NCBI GenBank assembly: GCA_905250075.1
Contig: CAJNOP010000011.1
Location: 744,001-808,000 of the forward strand
DNA length: 64,000 nt
Source: Rotaria sp. Silwood1
Lineage: Eukaryota; Rotifera; Eurotatoria; Philodinida; Philodinidae
Direction: 5' to 3'
Below are positions 26,641 to 39,500 of this stretch, piece by piece. A program made the position numbers and the translations under genes. Numbering within the stretch: position 1 is the first letter of the stretch; each line of letters opens with the position of its first letter. The notes beneath the pieces are model-generated. The model searched no databases. It was not told the origin of the DNA and was given only the letters and a program-made list of their open reading frames with translations.

Positions 26641-27265
26641 TTGTTAATTTAAAATTCAATTCAGTCCAGATTTCCAGGTTTTATCGAGCAATTCTAAATA
26701 ATAAGAAATACATCCACATATTTGTATTGTGTATTTCATCATTTCGAAGGTAAATCGTCGTCTCATAAAAAGCAACCATTGTATTGCATAGCTACATGAA
26801 CTGTTTAAAATTTGACAAAGCTTTTTAAACAGCTTAGTTGCTGCTAATCGAAAATTAGCTAATTGTGACACTATTTCATCACCAACTATTTTGATAGCAC
26901 TTCTGGCTGCATTGTGTTGTTGGTCTCATCGATTCGTTCATTTTTATTAAATCCTTATAAAATTTCATGACCCGATCCTTCATTGACAGTGGCTTAGCAC
27001 ATAATTCTTCTTTTGATTGAGACCCAATTTGACGAAGAAAAAGAAACAATTTATTAAGCCGTTCATAAAGATTTTTACCAACTGTGAAAGATAGGACACT
27101 ATCTCCGAAAATTTAAAAACAACGCGTAAACAATGCCAAGCTCCTTCACGTTTAATATTATTTATTGCTTCGATCCAAGCAATTTGACGAATTTGTTCGT
27201 CTGGACTATTATTTTTCTATATGTATTGAGTAATTATCTTGTCTGTATTATACCAATAAGCACGG

Positions 27266-27445
27266 CAGTGTTCGACATGGGTCACTTTTTTTAGTGACCC
27301 GACCCTACCCGACCCAAGTTTTTTTTTCTGACCCGACCCGATCCGACCCGGTTGTACTGTAACCCGACCCGACCCGACCAAACCGTAACCCGACCCGACC
27401 CGACCCGGTTGTACTGTAACCCGACCCGACCCGAGTCGAACACTG
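27266..27445. mobile_element. hAT-type MITE, 180 bp, with 8-bp target duplication
   Basis: Perfect 11-bp terminal inverted repeats, CAGTGTTCGAC at the left and GTCGAACACTG at the right. Both sides are flanked by AAGCACGG (27258-27265 and 27446-27453), an exact 8-bp duplication. Ends of the CAGTG type and an 8-bp duplication are hallmarks of the hAT superfamily. There is no transposase. The interior is GC-rich, unlike everything around it, and made of ACCCG repeats. Confidence 0.9.
27294..27435. repeat. ACCCG tandem array inside the MITE
   Basis: Tandem ACCCG units with small variants (ATCCG, ACCCT) form at least two higher-order units, each carrying the spacer GTTGTACTGT at 27351-27360 and 27408-27417, 57 bp apart. 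The reading frames on the minus strand that spell Gly/Ser/Arg/Val repeats are by-products of this array. Confidence 0.85.
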
Positions 27446-27540
27446 AAGCACGGTTCAATTGAAATCGCTGATGCAAAAAACAAAATCATACTTGTTAGTT
27501 TCAAAATTTTAAATATAAAAGATGTCAATCGCTTTATTGT

Positions 27541-29327
27541 AATAAGAGCAACGGGTTGCTATTTATTCCCAGTGAAAAACATTAAAAAAAAGACATGAAT
27601 TTGACTATTTAAGTCGTTTTTTTCTATTTCTTCTATAAAAATGATCATGTTTTGTATGACGAAGCCTCTTTTCAGTAAACAATCGATTAGTAACGGAAGT
27701 TAATTATATTGAAATCTTATCTACTTTGTAAGAATAACTTTATTTTCGCCGAAGAAAGTATGGTGAAGATAAAATTCATTGATTCGAATATAGTCATTAT
27801 TGAACAAGACTTTAAATCTAGTACAAATGCATCTATAGAGAATATTTCATTTTAAATAATTAGTTCATTAACAAATGACTTAATTACTAACTCGAATGAT
27901 TATCAAATCACTAACTAATGAAACATTGATGATTGTCACTTCATTCCGTGTTGATTTAAAATAAAAACTATTATCGAAACGACTTTATAAACATCAATAA
28001 AAACATATATATATATATTCTTTGTATTTATTCGTATACCTCATACTTACCAATTGAATAGATAAACAATTAAAATTTCGATTAGTTTTTAAAGAATATA
28101 AATCTCTATGTAGTTTTAAACAGAAACAAATTATAAGGTTTTATTTCACTTGATTGATGTTCGTTAAAAAGAAGTTAAGATTTATATAGTAAAAATTATG
28201 ATCAATATTCTAGAAGAGATGATTAAAAATGTTTTGCTCGTATGATGAATTTTTTTTTTCAATTAAAAATGTTCATATTATTGTTTTTAGTCGAGTTGGT
28301 TTAACATAATATTTAATATGAAGTACAATCAGCTATCTTTTAAATAGAATTATTTCAACTCAGATATTTTTCTCAGAGACAAACACATCGAGTAATGATG
28401 TATATATTTTTGAATATACTAATTATAGTATTGTTGTCAATCAAATTGACATATTCAATTTTAAACTGATTGATTGTTCTATTGATTGATCATTTTTATA
28501 AATAAGTAACAGAATAAATGAACATACATTCTATGTCTGCAATCAGTTTTGTATACTAAGAATGAGAAATATATAATTAAATAAAATATATGGCAGAAAT
28601 TCACAAGAAATAATAATATATATAATCAGTTATAATCAAATTTTAGATATTTATTATAACCATTTTTTGTATACTTGTCACTGATTAATTACTATAATCT
28701 CTTTAAAATGTTTGTTTTATTTCAAAGTTTTTCATTGACATTTTCTACATCTTCATATGTAGACTTTTCTGTAAATTCAATATGACTTGATGTATCATGG
28801 ATTTCAATAGTATTAGATATTTGATAATTTTATTCATTAATTCGACTATCATGATGTGAATAGCTAGTTGACTGGTTAGCTAGCTATCTACATAAGATAT
28901 TTAATATAAACGAATCATATTACATCTAACTATATCTTTTACTACACCAGCGTCCTCTTTTAGTACTTCGAAATAGTGTTTGCACGAATAAGAAATAATA
29001 TGATCTAATCTATTTGCACCTTTTCCGATTCATATAGTTTTTCTATTATCTTAAAGTGTTATAAAAAAGAAAAAATTCTTTCAATCTATCATTATCACAA
29101 TTTTATGCATTTATTATTCATATGAGAAAAAAGAAAAACATTTTAAAAACTAATTTAGTTTCTCTTACTTATTCATTCTATATATTTCATTCGAAATAAT
29201 AACAGAATAAGCAAACAGAAATGTTAAAATGACAAGATTACCTGTGGTGATATGAAGTCAATTGAAGTAAAATACATTTAACATATTCATATATATATAT
29301 ATATATTCATTCTTATTTTATTTTCAG
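27541..29327. other. Noncoding upstream of the ZDHHC17-type gene
   Basis: AT-rich, with TA runs near 28007-28018 and 29289-29307, and ending in the splice acceptor TTTATTTTCAG at 29327. No first coding exon could be identified, so the 5' end of the next gene is incomplete. Confidence 0.5.
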
Positions 29328-32300
29328 TCAAATCTAACAAACGGTGGTACTAATAAACCACCACCATATCCTGTTGAACGTTCAACAATGATTATTGATC
29401 CACCAGCTCCTGATCCTCATACAACTGATTTAGTTTCGTATGTTATAAAATTTATTTTTTTTTTTTTGAAAATAAATAAATAAATTCATTTATTTTAATT
29501 AGTGCTGTTCAATATGGTTATTATGATCGTGTTGTTGAATTAATTGAACATGAACCAAAACTTGCTATAACACCAGTAAATGATAATATAACATTACTTC
29601 ATTGGGCAGCTATTAATAATCGTATTGATATAGCAAAATATTTATTAGATAAACATGCACAAATCGATGCTATTGGTGGTGAACTTAATTCAACACCATT
29701 ACATTGGGCTATACGTGATGGTAAACTTCAAATGGTTGTTTTTCTTTTATCATATAATGCACAAGCAGAATTATTTGATGGTGAAGGTAAAAATTAAAAA
29801 TATGAAAAACGAATATCTTTGTTTTTGTTTTCCAAAAAAACAAAAAAAAATTTTCTTTTAAAATAGGTTTTTCATCAATACATCTTGCTAGTATATTTGG
29901 TCATACTGATATTGTTGCATATTTAATTGCTAAAGGACAAGATATTGATTTACTTGATAAACATGGTATGACACCATTAATGCATGCTGTTAGAAGAGTA
30001 AGAAATCGAGAACCAACTCAATTACTTGTTCGGTAAATTAATAATTTTGTAATAAATGTTTAAAAGTAGAAGAAATAAAAATATTTAGACTTGGTGCACA
30101 AATAAATTATCAAAATCCAATTAATAAATATACATCACTTCATTATGCTATTATGCAATCAAATATTGAAGCTATTCGAATTCTTCTTGATGCTGGTGCT
30201 AAAACTGACATACGTAATTGTGATGTATATGTTTTAAAATACTTTTTGATTCATTTTAAATATAAATCTTCTTTTTTGAATGTTTTTAGAATGAAGATGC
30301 ATATGAATTAGTAATAAAACAGCCAAAAAATCATTATTTAGTTTCACTTTTATCATCATATCGATTTCCAAAGCATGATTTACCAAAATGGTTACAATTT
30401 AATAGTTTATATCGACGTTTAGGAACAAAATTTTTACCTTATTTTATAATAATTATTGTTGCATGTATATTTCAATTTAATTTTTCATTAATTTATAAAG
30501 GTATTCTTATTCTTGCATTAATTTTATTAACAAAAGGATATATTATGTAAGAAATTTTTCGGCGAAAAAAAAAAAAAAAAACAATTATTAAATCAATGTT
30601 TTCTTTTTTTTGTTTTGTATTTCATATTTTAGGATATTTTTTGATGATAATGTTGATCGATATTTACCGATTGCTATAGCTCAAGCATCGATATTTTGGC
30701 TTTATATTAGTTATTTATTTTATTTTCTTGAATGTAAATTAGAAATTTAAATATTCTTTATTATTAAAAATTTTTCTTTTTCTATATTTAGATGTACATA
30801 TAATATCATTGAATTTTTTTTGTCTTATTATTTGCACTTATTTTTCATGGAAAAATTATTATTTAGCAATAAAAAATGATCCTGGTATTATTTTTAATAA
30901 TAATCGTGAACAACAATATAGAGTATGAATGAATATATTTGAAAAATAAAATAGAGATATAATAGTAAAAAGAAAAAAAAACAATTGTATTTCTCTTATA
31001 GATTATTATTTATTTAATTGAACAAAATTTATTTGATTATGAAACTTTTTGTACATCATGTCTCGTAAGACGACCAATTAGATCAAAACATTGTCGAGAA
31101 TGTCATAGATGTATTTCAAAATTTGATCATCATTGTCCGGTAAGAATATTTATTTAAGTAAAAGTTTTAAAAAAAAAAATTATGAAAGTATTTAATGGAT
31201 GTAATGAAGTAGTCAGTTTAAACGTTATGAGATGATTGATGCATATTTAGCGTTTCTCATTTCAGAATAGGTCAAATTTATTGATGCATACTAATTATCA
31301 TTGATCTATGATTTGATAAGAGCAACATATATATGAGCTGTATTAGTCCTTAAAAAATTGATTATGGTGATTAGAAATGAAAATTAATTCACTTTCATTC
31401 TTTTGATTTTCGAAAAAAAAAATGAAGTCAGCCTTAAAATTTTTAATATATTTTTTTATTATCTACGAAATTTTCCCCTCAAATTAGCATTGAAAGCTAT
31501 AACGATATCATCTGCGTAATGATTTATTAAAATAATATGTCACTTTTAATTTGACATATGTCGTAAATGTGTAATGAAGAAAAGTATAAATTTATTTTCT
31601 TACTGATTATTTTGAAATCTTTTATAAATATTTAATATTTGATGGTGTTGTCATATATTTTAGTCTTGTTATCTAATAAGAAATAAGAAATCAATAACTC
31701 ATATAAAGAAAATATGAGAAAATTTAATGCATATAAATATTCTACTTTTATAGCTGAGTAAATATTATTATTATAATTTTTTTTAATAATATCTATTTAT
31801 CTAATATTTTAATAAAAGGTGAAAGGATCATTTTAAAATTGTTTATAAAAGATAAGAGATGGAATGAGTTTTTTTCTATCAAATTTATTATGTAATATGT
31901 ATATATATATTAATGCACTAAATGAAATAAATAAATTAAATAACAAATCTAATATGTTATTCTTTGAAATAATAATTATCTAATCTACTATGTATACAAT
32001 GAAAATATAGGAATAACAAAGAGAATTTCTTTTTTTTCGATTTCTTTCAGTGGATTGATAATTGTGTTGGTGAGAAAAATTTGCGATGTTTTATTGGTTT
32101 TATATTTTTTACACCATTATGTCTGGGTTTTTATCTTCATGGTGCATATATTTGTAAGTTCTACAGATAATTTTATATTTTGAAAAAAAAAAAATATGAA
32201 TTACATTTAGATTATTATTATCATTGTCATGTATTTTCATCTGGTACAGTTATTGATAGTCTGAAACAAATATTATATTGTTCACCAGCTGTTGTTTGGT

Positions 32301-32684
32301 TTACATTAATTGCTCTTCTACATATAATTTGGATTACTAGTCTTTGTATAACAATTCTTTTTCAGGTAAAAGAAAATTTTTTATTTATAAATTTTTATTT
32401 ATTTTTATTTATTTAAGACTGCAACTGGTTATACAACAAATGAAAAACTTAATTCCTGGCGTTATAAACATCTTAAATTAAAAAATTATAGTCCATTTTC
32501 ATTAGGATGGATACAAAATTTAGTAGATTTAATTAATCAACGTATACTCTGGTATAGACCAATTAATATTGATTGGACACATATCTATTCAATAGAGGAT
32601 TTTTATCAAATGATTCCATATAGAATAAGACAAAAATTAAATTTATCTTCTGTAAATTCTTCAATGAATTTATTAAATGTTTGA
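29328..32684 (+). CDS. ZDHHC17-like: Ankyrin-repeat DHHC palmitoyltransferase (ZDHHC17/ZDHHC13, HIP14 type)
   Basis: Exons 29328-29437, 29503-29786, 29867-30032, 30089-30224, 30290-30546, 30633-30733, 30792-30922, 31002-31139, 32051-32153, 32211-32365 and 32418-32684: 615 residues in one frame, against about 632 in human ZDHHC17. The first exon is spliced in at phase 0, so a short N-terminal exon is missing; alternatively translation starts at the ATG at 29388. The N-terminal half is ankyrin repeats ([39 protein letters not shown]). Membrane helices flank a cysteine-rich domain with [20 protein letters not shown] and FDHHCPWIDNCVG; the DHHC cysteine is the acyl carrier. It should S-palmitoylate proteins at Golgi or endosomal membranes, with the ankyrin block recruiting substrates. 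AATAAA follows at 32725-32730. Assignment to ZDHHC17 rather than ZDHHC13 rests on the canonical DHHC and is likely, not certain. Confidence 0.92.
31140..32050 (+). other. Long intron splitting the DHHC active-site motif
   Basis: 911 bp between FDHHCP and WIDNCVG, donor GTAAGA, acceptor TTTCTTTCAG. The gene's other introns are 45-86 bp. AT-rich, nothing else seen. Confidence 0.85.
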
Positions 32685-33361
32685 TATTGAACTAAGAAAA
32701 CAAGAACAAAGAATAACTGATTGAAATAAATCCTATATTCTATGATATGCAACTTGTTTTTTATTGCTTGTTCTACTTTGTATAAATTGATATTTACGTG
32801 AAGTACAAGACACAAAATTGCAATAATATAATTCAATTATATTGAGAGTGAAAATGCTTTGATTTTTTTCCTGATAAAAAAGCTTGTGTGATTATAATGA
32901 GAATTCATTGAAGCGAGTGGAGGACTTTTATTATTGAGAGAATTGTCTTTTTTTCATTATCAGATAAATGCATGGAGATACGCATTACCTATTTATGAAA
33001 CAGGGTTAATGACTAACCTTGAACGCATCATGCGCATGACTGAGGATTTTTTTCTTTTTGTCTTTCTCTTACTTATTGTATGTTTGTATGCTACAGGTAG
33101 GACTTTTTATTTCTTGTGTGTGTATTTCTGTTTTCATAAGTTTTATCAGCTTGTTGTTATTTAAAGAATGTAAAGACTCACAATATATATATATATATAT
33201 ATTGATATGCGTAATTATAAAACGAATGACCCAAACAAAAATATTATATTTGAGTATAGATTTTTGTTTTTCACGCAGAATACACACGTTCTGATCATTG
33301 AAGCATATCATACACAGTATATATTACTTTATTCTACATTATTTTAGATATTTTTTTAAGA
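32685..33361 (+). other. Intergenic with poly(A) signal
   Basis: 677 bp between the palmitoyltransferase and the phosphotransferase. AATAAA at 32725-32730 should end the first transcript. A TA microsatellite lies near 33183-33202. The acceptor-like TTTTTTTAAG at about 33351-33360 sits directly before the next ATG. The small frames at 32934-33294 have no domain. Confidence 0.6.
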
Positions 33362-36300
33362 ATGTCTGCGGATCTCAATACAGGTAGAAATCCAACGTCT
33401 GTCTTGCATGATAATGTAAGACAAATCACAGAACGAACTCATCATTTAGAAGAAAGTACAAGAAGAGCTCTTCAATGTTTACCTGATGTATTAACTGAAC
33501 AACAAATAAGACGTTTAAAAGAGCATAAATATGCTTCAGAAGGAACAACTTTACTTGATCCATTAATGCAAAAATTTTGGAAAAGACTTGTTGAATATTG
33601 TCCATTATGGGTCGCACCAAATCTTATTACTATTGTTGGTTTAATAATAAATATTGGTACTAGTGTTTTACTAATGTATTTAACAAATGGTGCAAAAGAA
33701 CCAGTGAATAAGTTTTTTTTTTGTTTGAAAAATTACTATTAAAAAATAAACTATATTTTATTAAGTGTACAAGATGGATGTACTTTTTTACGGCACTTGG
33801 TCTTTTTATATATCAATCACTTGATGCTATTGATGGTAAACAAGCTCGTCGTACCAATTCTTCAACACCCTTAGGCGAACTTTTTGATCATGGTTGTGAT
33901 TCAGTTTCCGCTGGTGACTTTATATTCTTAATCAGAAGCCAATATTATGTCTATTTTCATATTTATTTTAGTATTTGTCACACTTGCAGGTTGTTGTGCT
34001 GTACAACTTGGACTTTATCCATGGGTTATGTTTTGGTGTTGTATGTCTTCTTATATTGCTTTTTATTGTGCTCATTGGCAAACATATGTTTCAGGAAAAC
34101 TTAGATTTGGAATGTAAGTTTTCAATATAATATTTTTGAAATTATTTTAATTTTTTATTTTAGACTTGATTGTACTGAAGCTCAATGGTCATTTATAGTT
34201 ATTTATTTGATAAGTTCTATAACACCTAAATTTTGGTCTACAACGGTTTGTATAATAAAAATCAAAAAAAATTCATCTAATAATTATATTTGACTTTGAA
34301 AAGGTACCCATGATAAATATTCCATCTAGTGTATTTGCTGGATTATTAGCTTTATGTTCATCAGTATGGAGTGCAGCTAATAATATTCGTACAATTTCAA
34401 AAGGTGGATGTGGAAGAAATTTTTCATCGGTTGCTGTAAATATCAATTCTAGTTATTTTTTAGCTTCTAATTAAATATTTATTTGAATATATTCTTTTAT
34501 TTTAAATAAAGGGTACAAGTATTATTTTTCCTATATGGCCTATTGCTTTTCTTATATTTCTTGCTTATATTGCTTCTAATTATTCAATATCACATTCACT
34601 TCAAGAACATACAGCACTTCATTTAACTTGTTATGGTATTGTATTTTCAAAAATTACAAATCGATTAATAGTTAGGAACAAATTTTTTTTTTTGCTTTTT
34701 TGTGTCTTTAGTATTTAATTTGGAATTCATTTATTGTTTGTGTTTTTCTATAATAGATAGCTCATATGTCAAAAAGTCCACTTGATACATGGGATACAGC
34801 TTATTATGGACCTGTAGCTGTTTGTGTCAATCAATATTTCAATTGTTTTATAAAAGAAGAAATCTTTTTATGGATTTTTCTCGTAAGTTAATTGACGATT
34901 AAAATTTTCACTTTTTACACGACATATTTGTCGTTAATTAAAAATTGAAACAAACATTAATTATTAACATCTATTCTTGATCTTTGTATTTGAATTTCAA
35001 GTATCATATATAAAATAAGAATGTCAATGAAATTAATATCTACATCAGAATAAAATAAAGGTATGAATGTAATTTCAACAATTCGACAATGCCAATAGCT
35101 AGTAACCTACAGTTTTCAACAATCGAAAGAGAAGAACCCATAGTTTTTTTCGTCTAATAGTATATAAGAAAAGGTGTTCCATTTCGATGTAGATTTAGTT
35201 TTGTCATGTACTTTAGATTTATAGTTTAAGGCATGATTCAAACGATTATCTTCTAAAATCTCAACATTAAGCAAATAAAAATTGTGTATCTATTCGGTTC
35301 AATTATATAGAATCGTGTTGATTTTTATCAAATTATCTTAACACGGAACACCATTGTAGAAAATTTTTTATGAATATAATAGGTTTTAAAATGATTTTGT
35401 CCTATATAGTATCAGACAAAAAATTCCAGAGTTCTTCTCTTTTGATTTCTGAAAACTACAAGTTACTAGTTGTTGTTATTGTCGGATTATTGACATTACA
35501 CTCAGCCTTCTTTAATTCTGGAATGAATATTAGTCCGAATATAAGCAGATTACGAATGAATACGTTAAGTTTAACAAAGACTTAGATAGTCTATACGATG
35601 ATGTGTTGTATCGAGACATGTGAAGAATTTAGTAAAATTAGATATATTCCTAATGTTGGAGTATTAAAAGCGAGACTCAAGAATATAATGGCATTAGTGT
35701 TATTGTTTCTGAGAAATTTGACGAATTTTTCTACTACTATGAAAAGACAATATAGAATATTTGCACTGATATTTTGATTCACGAATGAAGTCTTCCAACT
35801 GATAAATTACTTTTGACTAAAAACTATATTCATTATGTAGACTCTAATGTCACATGAATATCTTGAAAAGGATTCATGTCCTTAGGTTATTGTTATGGAA
35901 ATATTGCATTTTTACGATCTATTTTTCAAATGAACACCATAGTCTTCCTGAGAAACACCAGAAAAATTCTATTTTGGAATTTTGACTTGAAATTTTTGCA
36001 TAGAGACAAGCTTTAAAGAAAATATATTTTAATGCATGTTTCAGATCTTGTTGCTGTTCCTATTCTAAGATAAAACTATGGTAATAGGGTGTCTTTTACA
36101 TCGCTCATATAATCCGATAGATTTGATGTTCTTATTTCAGAATAGAAGTAAATCAAAAGACCTGAAACTTTTACAATAAACTATTTTTTTGCTAATACCT
36201 GTCTTCATGCAACATTTCAAGTGGAAATTCGAAAATAAGTTTTTTTGTTTTGTCGTCTCTGAGAACGACCAAGGCATTCATTTACAAACTACTGTAAAAA

Positions 36301-36796
36301 TACAGTATCTTGGTAGTAATATGTTCATGTCACAAACTTCTTTCAAGATGTTCATAGCTCATTTGGATCTTAATAATCTCAAGTTAAAAGTAACTTATAA
36401 GTTGTAAGACTTCCCTAATCAGAAAACTTAGTTCTACGTATATTTTATCTAGATGTGATTTAAAATATTTATGAATTCTTTGTATCTCTAAGAATTTCAA
36501 TTATTAATCATTTGCTTTCTATTCATCATTGTTCAATTCTGTAAATAATATAAGATTTTTCTTTTTTTGGATTTAATTAATTAGAAATATTGATGATCTC
36601 AAATTGAAATCATATTGAACAAATGTATCAAATTATTTTGTTATACTATTTTTTTTTTGTTTCTATTTAGATTTATAATTTATATGATTTACTTCGGTAT
36701 AATATAAAAGTATGCCAAGAATTATGCGATGCTTTAGATATACATTGTTTTCGAATTGAATTACCAATAGCTCCGACACCTGATCGTACCCATTAA
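33362..36796 (+). CDS. CEPT1-like: Choline/ethanolamine phosphotransferase
   Basis: Exons 33362-33703, 33766-33913, 33972-34113, 34164-34245, 34304-34435, 34512-34670, 34757-34882 and 36671-36796: 418 residues, against about 416 in human CEPT1. It carries the CDP-alcohol phosphotransferase signature DG-x2-AR-x8-G-x3-D-x3-D in full (starting DGKQARRT), whose aspartates bind metal and CDP-alcohol, and an array of hydrophobic helices. Further family blocks are [17 protein letters not shown] and a C-terminal DQYF-like [12 protein letters not shown]. It transfers phosphocholine or phosphoethanolamine from the CDP form to diacylglycerol in the ER/Golgi, the last step of the Kennedy pathway. Which headgroup it prefers cannot be told from sequence. 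The 58-bp intron 33914-33971 is set by homology on both sides. The NDE1-type gene begins only 279 bp downstream. Confidence 0.95.
35045..35525. repeat. Decayed inverted repeat in the long CEPT1 intron
   Basis: Left arm about 35045-35170 and right arm about 35395-35525 match as reverse complements with gaps. Shared blocks include AAAGAGAAGAAC, TAGTAAC and TTCGACAAT/TCCGACAAT in mirrored order. The intron is 34883-36670, 1788 bp, while the others of this gene are 50-86 bp. The rest of this intron is AT-rich and unremarkable. Confidence 0.55.
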
Positions 36797-37075
36797 ACAT
36801 ATCAAAACTTTTTCGTTTGTTATTTTTTCTCTAATTCTTGCATTTTTCTCTACCTATTATGACTTTCAATTGATTTCTTCTTTTTTTTTTTTTTTTCATT
36901 TTGTAATTTTGACATATTGTTGTATATCGTTAGAGATATTATCTTATTGTATAACTTATGATTCTACTTGTCTATTTCTATATTCAGCAATAATAGAAGA
37001 CATTAGACATATCTATATATTGCTATATATTTTGGTTATTCAAATATATAGTTTAAGATTTTAATTGATTTCTAA
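36797..37075 (+). other. Short gap CEPT1 to NDE1-type gene
   Basis: 279 bp with no AATAAA; only ATTAAA overlaps the CEPT1 stop codon. A long T-tract is followed by acceptor-like TTCTATATTCAG (36978-36989) and ATAGTTTAAG (up to 37056), 86 and 19 bp before the next ATG. Confidence 0.55.
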
Positions 37076-38744
37076 ATGTCAAACAATAACGAACCAACAA
37101 CATTTGAAGAAGCTTTCGAACGTTATATTGAATATCGTACACGTTTTGAACGTTTAGAAAATGAATTTGATGAATATCAACAATCATCATTAAATTATGA
37201 ACAAGAATTAGAAGTACAATTACAACAATTAGATAATCAAGCACGTCGTTTACAACAAGATTTATTTCTTGAACGTACACAAAATGAACAATATCGTGAA
37301 CGTAGTGAACAAACTATAAAACAATTTGATCAACGTTTTGATAAAATACAAGAAGAATTAAATTCATGTAAAAATTTAAATGAAAAATTAACACATTATA
37401 TACGAGAATTAGAACAAACAAATGATGATCTTGAAAGAAGTATAATAATATATTGTTTTGATTTTGTTTTCATTGATGAAATTTATTTATTTCATCATAG
37501 GTAAAAGAACATTACTTGATAGTTTATCAACATTCGAAACAAAACTTAATCGAGCATTAGAACAAAATGCTTTATTAGAAAATGAACTTGATGAAAAAGA
37601 ACAGGTTTTACAAAAAAAAAACAAATTTTTTTATTACATCGATTTCGAACTTGTTTTCATTTTTCTTTATAGTTAACTGAAACTGTACAACGATTACGTG
37701 ATGAAACTCGAGAATTACGTGAAGAACTTGATGTATTACACAAAACAAATAAAGAAAAAACAATTAATTCTAGTGAAACACCAATTGTTAATAGTAATCG
37801 AATGAAAAGTATTTTATCTGAAGCAGCAGCTACAAATAGCACGACAACACGTGATTCTAATATTCGACAAGGTAAATTAGAATGAATTTGCAAATCTTTT
37901 GTATTTTAAGAGAACCAAAAAAGAGGAAATTAGTCATTTATAAATAGCTAACTGTTTTGATAACATGACAAAAAAAAGTACTTTTATTCCGGAATATGTA
38001 AAACACAAGCAGCGGAAGAGTAAAGTTAATCTTTCAGGAAATACCTTCCCAACAGTCAATATGCTAGATTAAATCTCTAATCATGCACATGTTTATCATT
38101 AGTTTCTGGCACCAATAATTTTCTAACATTATTTTGATAAATAAAAAAAAAAAAAAGTACAGCTCCAATGAAAAATGTACTTATTATCTTATGAATATAT
38201 TTGTCAAATATGGTTATTTTTATTTGTTCAATATTATTTGAACATAAAATTGAAATAAGAAATATCTTTATTCATAGTCAAAAGTCATTAATATATATGT
38301 TTATGATAAAAAATAAAAATAAATTAATACAATCCTTTTTTGAAGTTTATTATTAATTTGATGAAATAAAAATAATTTTAATTTTTAGATTCATTAAGTG
38401 GTAATCTTTTACATGATCAAAAAACGAATATTTCCACTTCTAAACATCCAATATTATCTACAATGAAAGATTCGAGTCGAACTTTTTCAATGTCTAATGA
38501 TTCACAATTAATAAGAGGAAATGATTTTTATCAACCATTATCAAATTCAACACGATTAGAATCATTAAAATTAATTAATGAAGCATTTCAACGTTTTACA
38601 AAACTTGAATCAACTCTTTTAGCACAACGTAAACAATCACAAATGACAACATCAATATCTTCCAATCGTTCAAGATTCAATACACCAACAAATACAAATT
38701 ATAATAAAAATAATGAACCGATTATGACTCAAACACCTTCATAA
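37076..38744 (+). CDS. NDE1/NDEL1-like: Nuclear distribution protein NudE homologue
   Basis: Exons 37076-37439, 37501-37604, 37673-37871 and 38389-38744: 340 residues, close to human NDE1/NDEL1 (about 345). The first two thirds are a long charged coiled coil. Family signatures are YIRELEQTNDDLERSKR and ALEQNALLENELDEKE, the second being the conserved block just after the LIS1-binding segment. The C-terminal third is Ser/Thr/Asn-rich with a short amphipathic stretch (LKLINEAFQRFTKLESTL) in the place where vertebrate proteins carry the dynein/cargo region. Expected to bind LIS1 and dynein and act at centrosomes, kinetochores and nuclear envelope. Invertebrates usually have one such gene. AATAAA at 38957-38962 fits the 3' end. 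Confidence 0.92.
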
Positions 38745-39500
38745 AAAAATTTTTTTTTTTGTACGTTTTCTTTTGCCTCAGTTATGTTTGAACATATATC
38801 TATGATAAAATTGACTTGTTATAATTGTTTTAATGAAATACTAACGTTTATTCCTGCTTTTTCTATTCGTTTCTTTTTTTTCTTTTTAATAGCAATATTT
38901 TAAACTGAAATAATTTATTGAATTAATTAAATCATGTAAAAAAGAACAAAAATTTAAATAAATTAAAATTATTCAAAACAATAATCTTGACAAATATAAC
39001 TTGCGTAGGTAGTTATACTTTTGTTTTTTTCTTTTATTGTAAATTCTGGATAATATCTCAGTTTTCTTGTCAGTACTGTTGTAATCAATATAATCAAATA
39101 TATGAGTGCGTGTCATGTCAGATGAAGATGAAAGAAATTGAAGTGTTCATTTAATTAAAATTTTAATATTATTCTTATTGTCATATAACGTCATCTATAG
39201 ATAAAATAAAAATTATAATTTAAAATTTTTAATTTCTTTTGAAATAATTTTTAATATGAATATTAATTCATTTTTAATAAAATAATAATTAATCAATTTA
39301 AGCACTACATTCACTGTTATATGTATTTTTGCAAGTAGCGATAGAGAAATTTATCTGTTCTATATAATTTTTTTCTCATCGTCTTTTTTTCTTCTTCTTG
39401 ATATATCCAAGTCTTTTTAAGTTTCTGAATAGATAAGAAAAAAAAAGAAGAAAAATAAAAGGAAGAATAAAGGATTTGACATTTCGAAAAAAAGAAAACA
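38745..39500 (+). other. Intergenic with poly(A) signal
   Basis: 756 bp, AT-rich; AATAAA at 38957-38962. A run of purines precedes the next ATG at 39501. Nothing else seen. Confidence 0.55.

Larger units (their letters stand above)
26650..27540 (-). pseudogene. Eroded coding remnant, family not recognised
   Basis: On the minus strand, several stretches read like protein but in different frames. One includes IRQIAWIEAINNIKREGAWH (around 27130-27210). A second contains LYERLNKLFLFLRQIGSQ (around 27000-27080). A third runs from about 26910 to 26656 and includes IVSQLANFRLAATKLFKKL. The frame must change at least twice and no splice sites explain the changes. The hAT-type MITE at 27266-27445 interrupts the region. 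I read it as a decayed fragment of a helical protein gene. I cannot name the family, and a chance composition effect is possible. Confidence 0.4.

Noticed and set aside
27290-27435. Interstitial telomere repeat
   Set aside because: ACCCG units differ from rotifer or metazoan telomere repeats and the array is bounded by hAT ends and a target duplication.
27217-27528. Gly/Ser/Arg/Val-repeat protein on the minus strand
   Set aside because: It is the ACCCG array of the hAT-type MITE read in two frames; no independent support for translation.
32934-33294. Small frames upstream of the CEPT1-type gene as an extra exon or micropeptide
   Set aside because: They lie across a TA microsatellite, show no conserved motif and are not needed for the family-length protein.
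33914-33938. A possible 22- or 25-bp ultra-short intron in the CEPT1-type gene (GTGACT to CAG or AAG)
   Set aside because: A 58-bp intron from the same donor to TTTATTTTAG at 33971 has the same phase and restores [19 protein letters not shown], which aligns to the human enzyme without gaps; the short versions insert extra residues.
33766-34104. Continuous reading of the frame through 33914 as CEPT1 protein
   Set aside because: After DSVSAG the frame stops matching the family (it reads DFIFLIR...), while the spliced frame matches; the open frame is a partial shadow.
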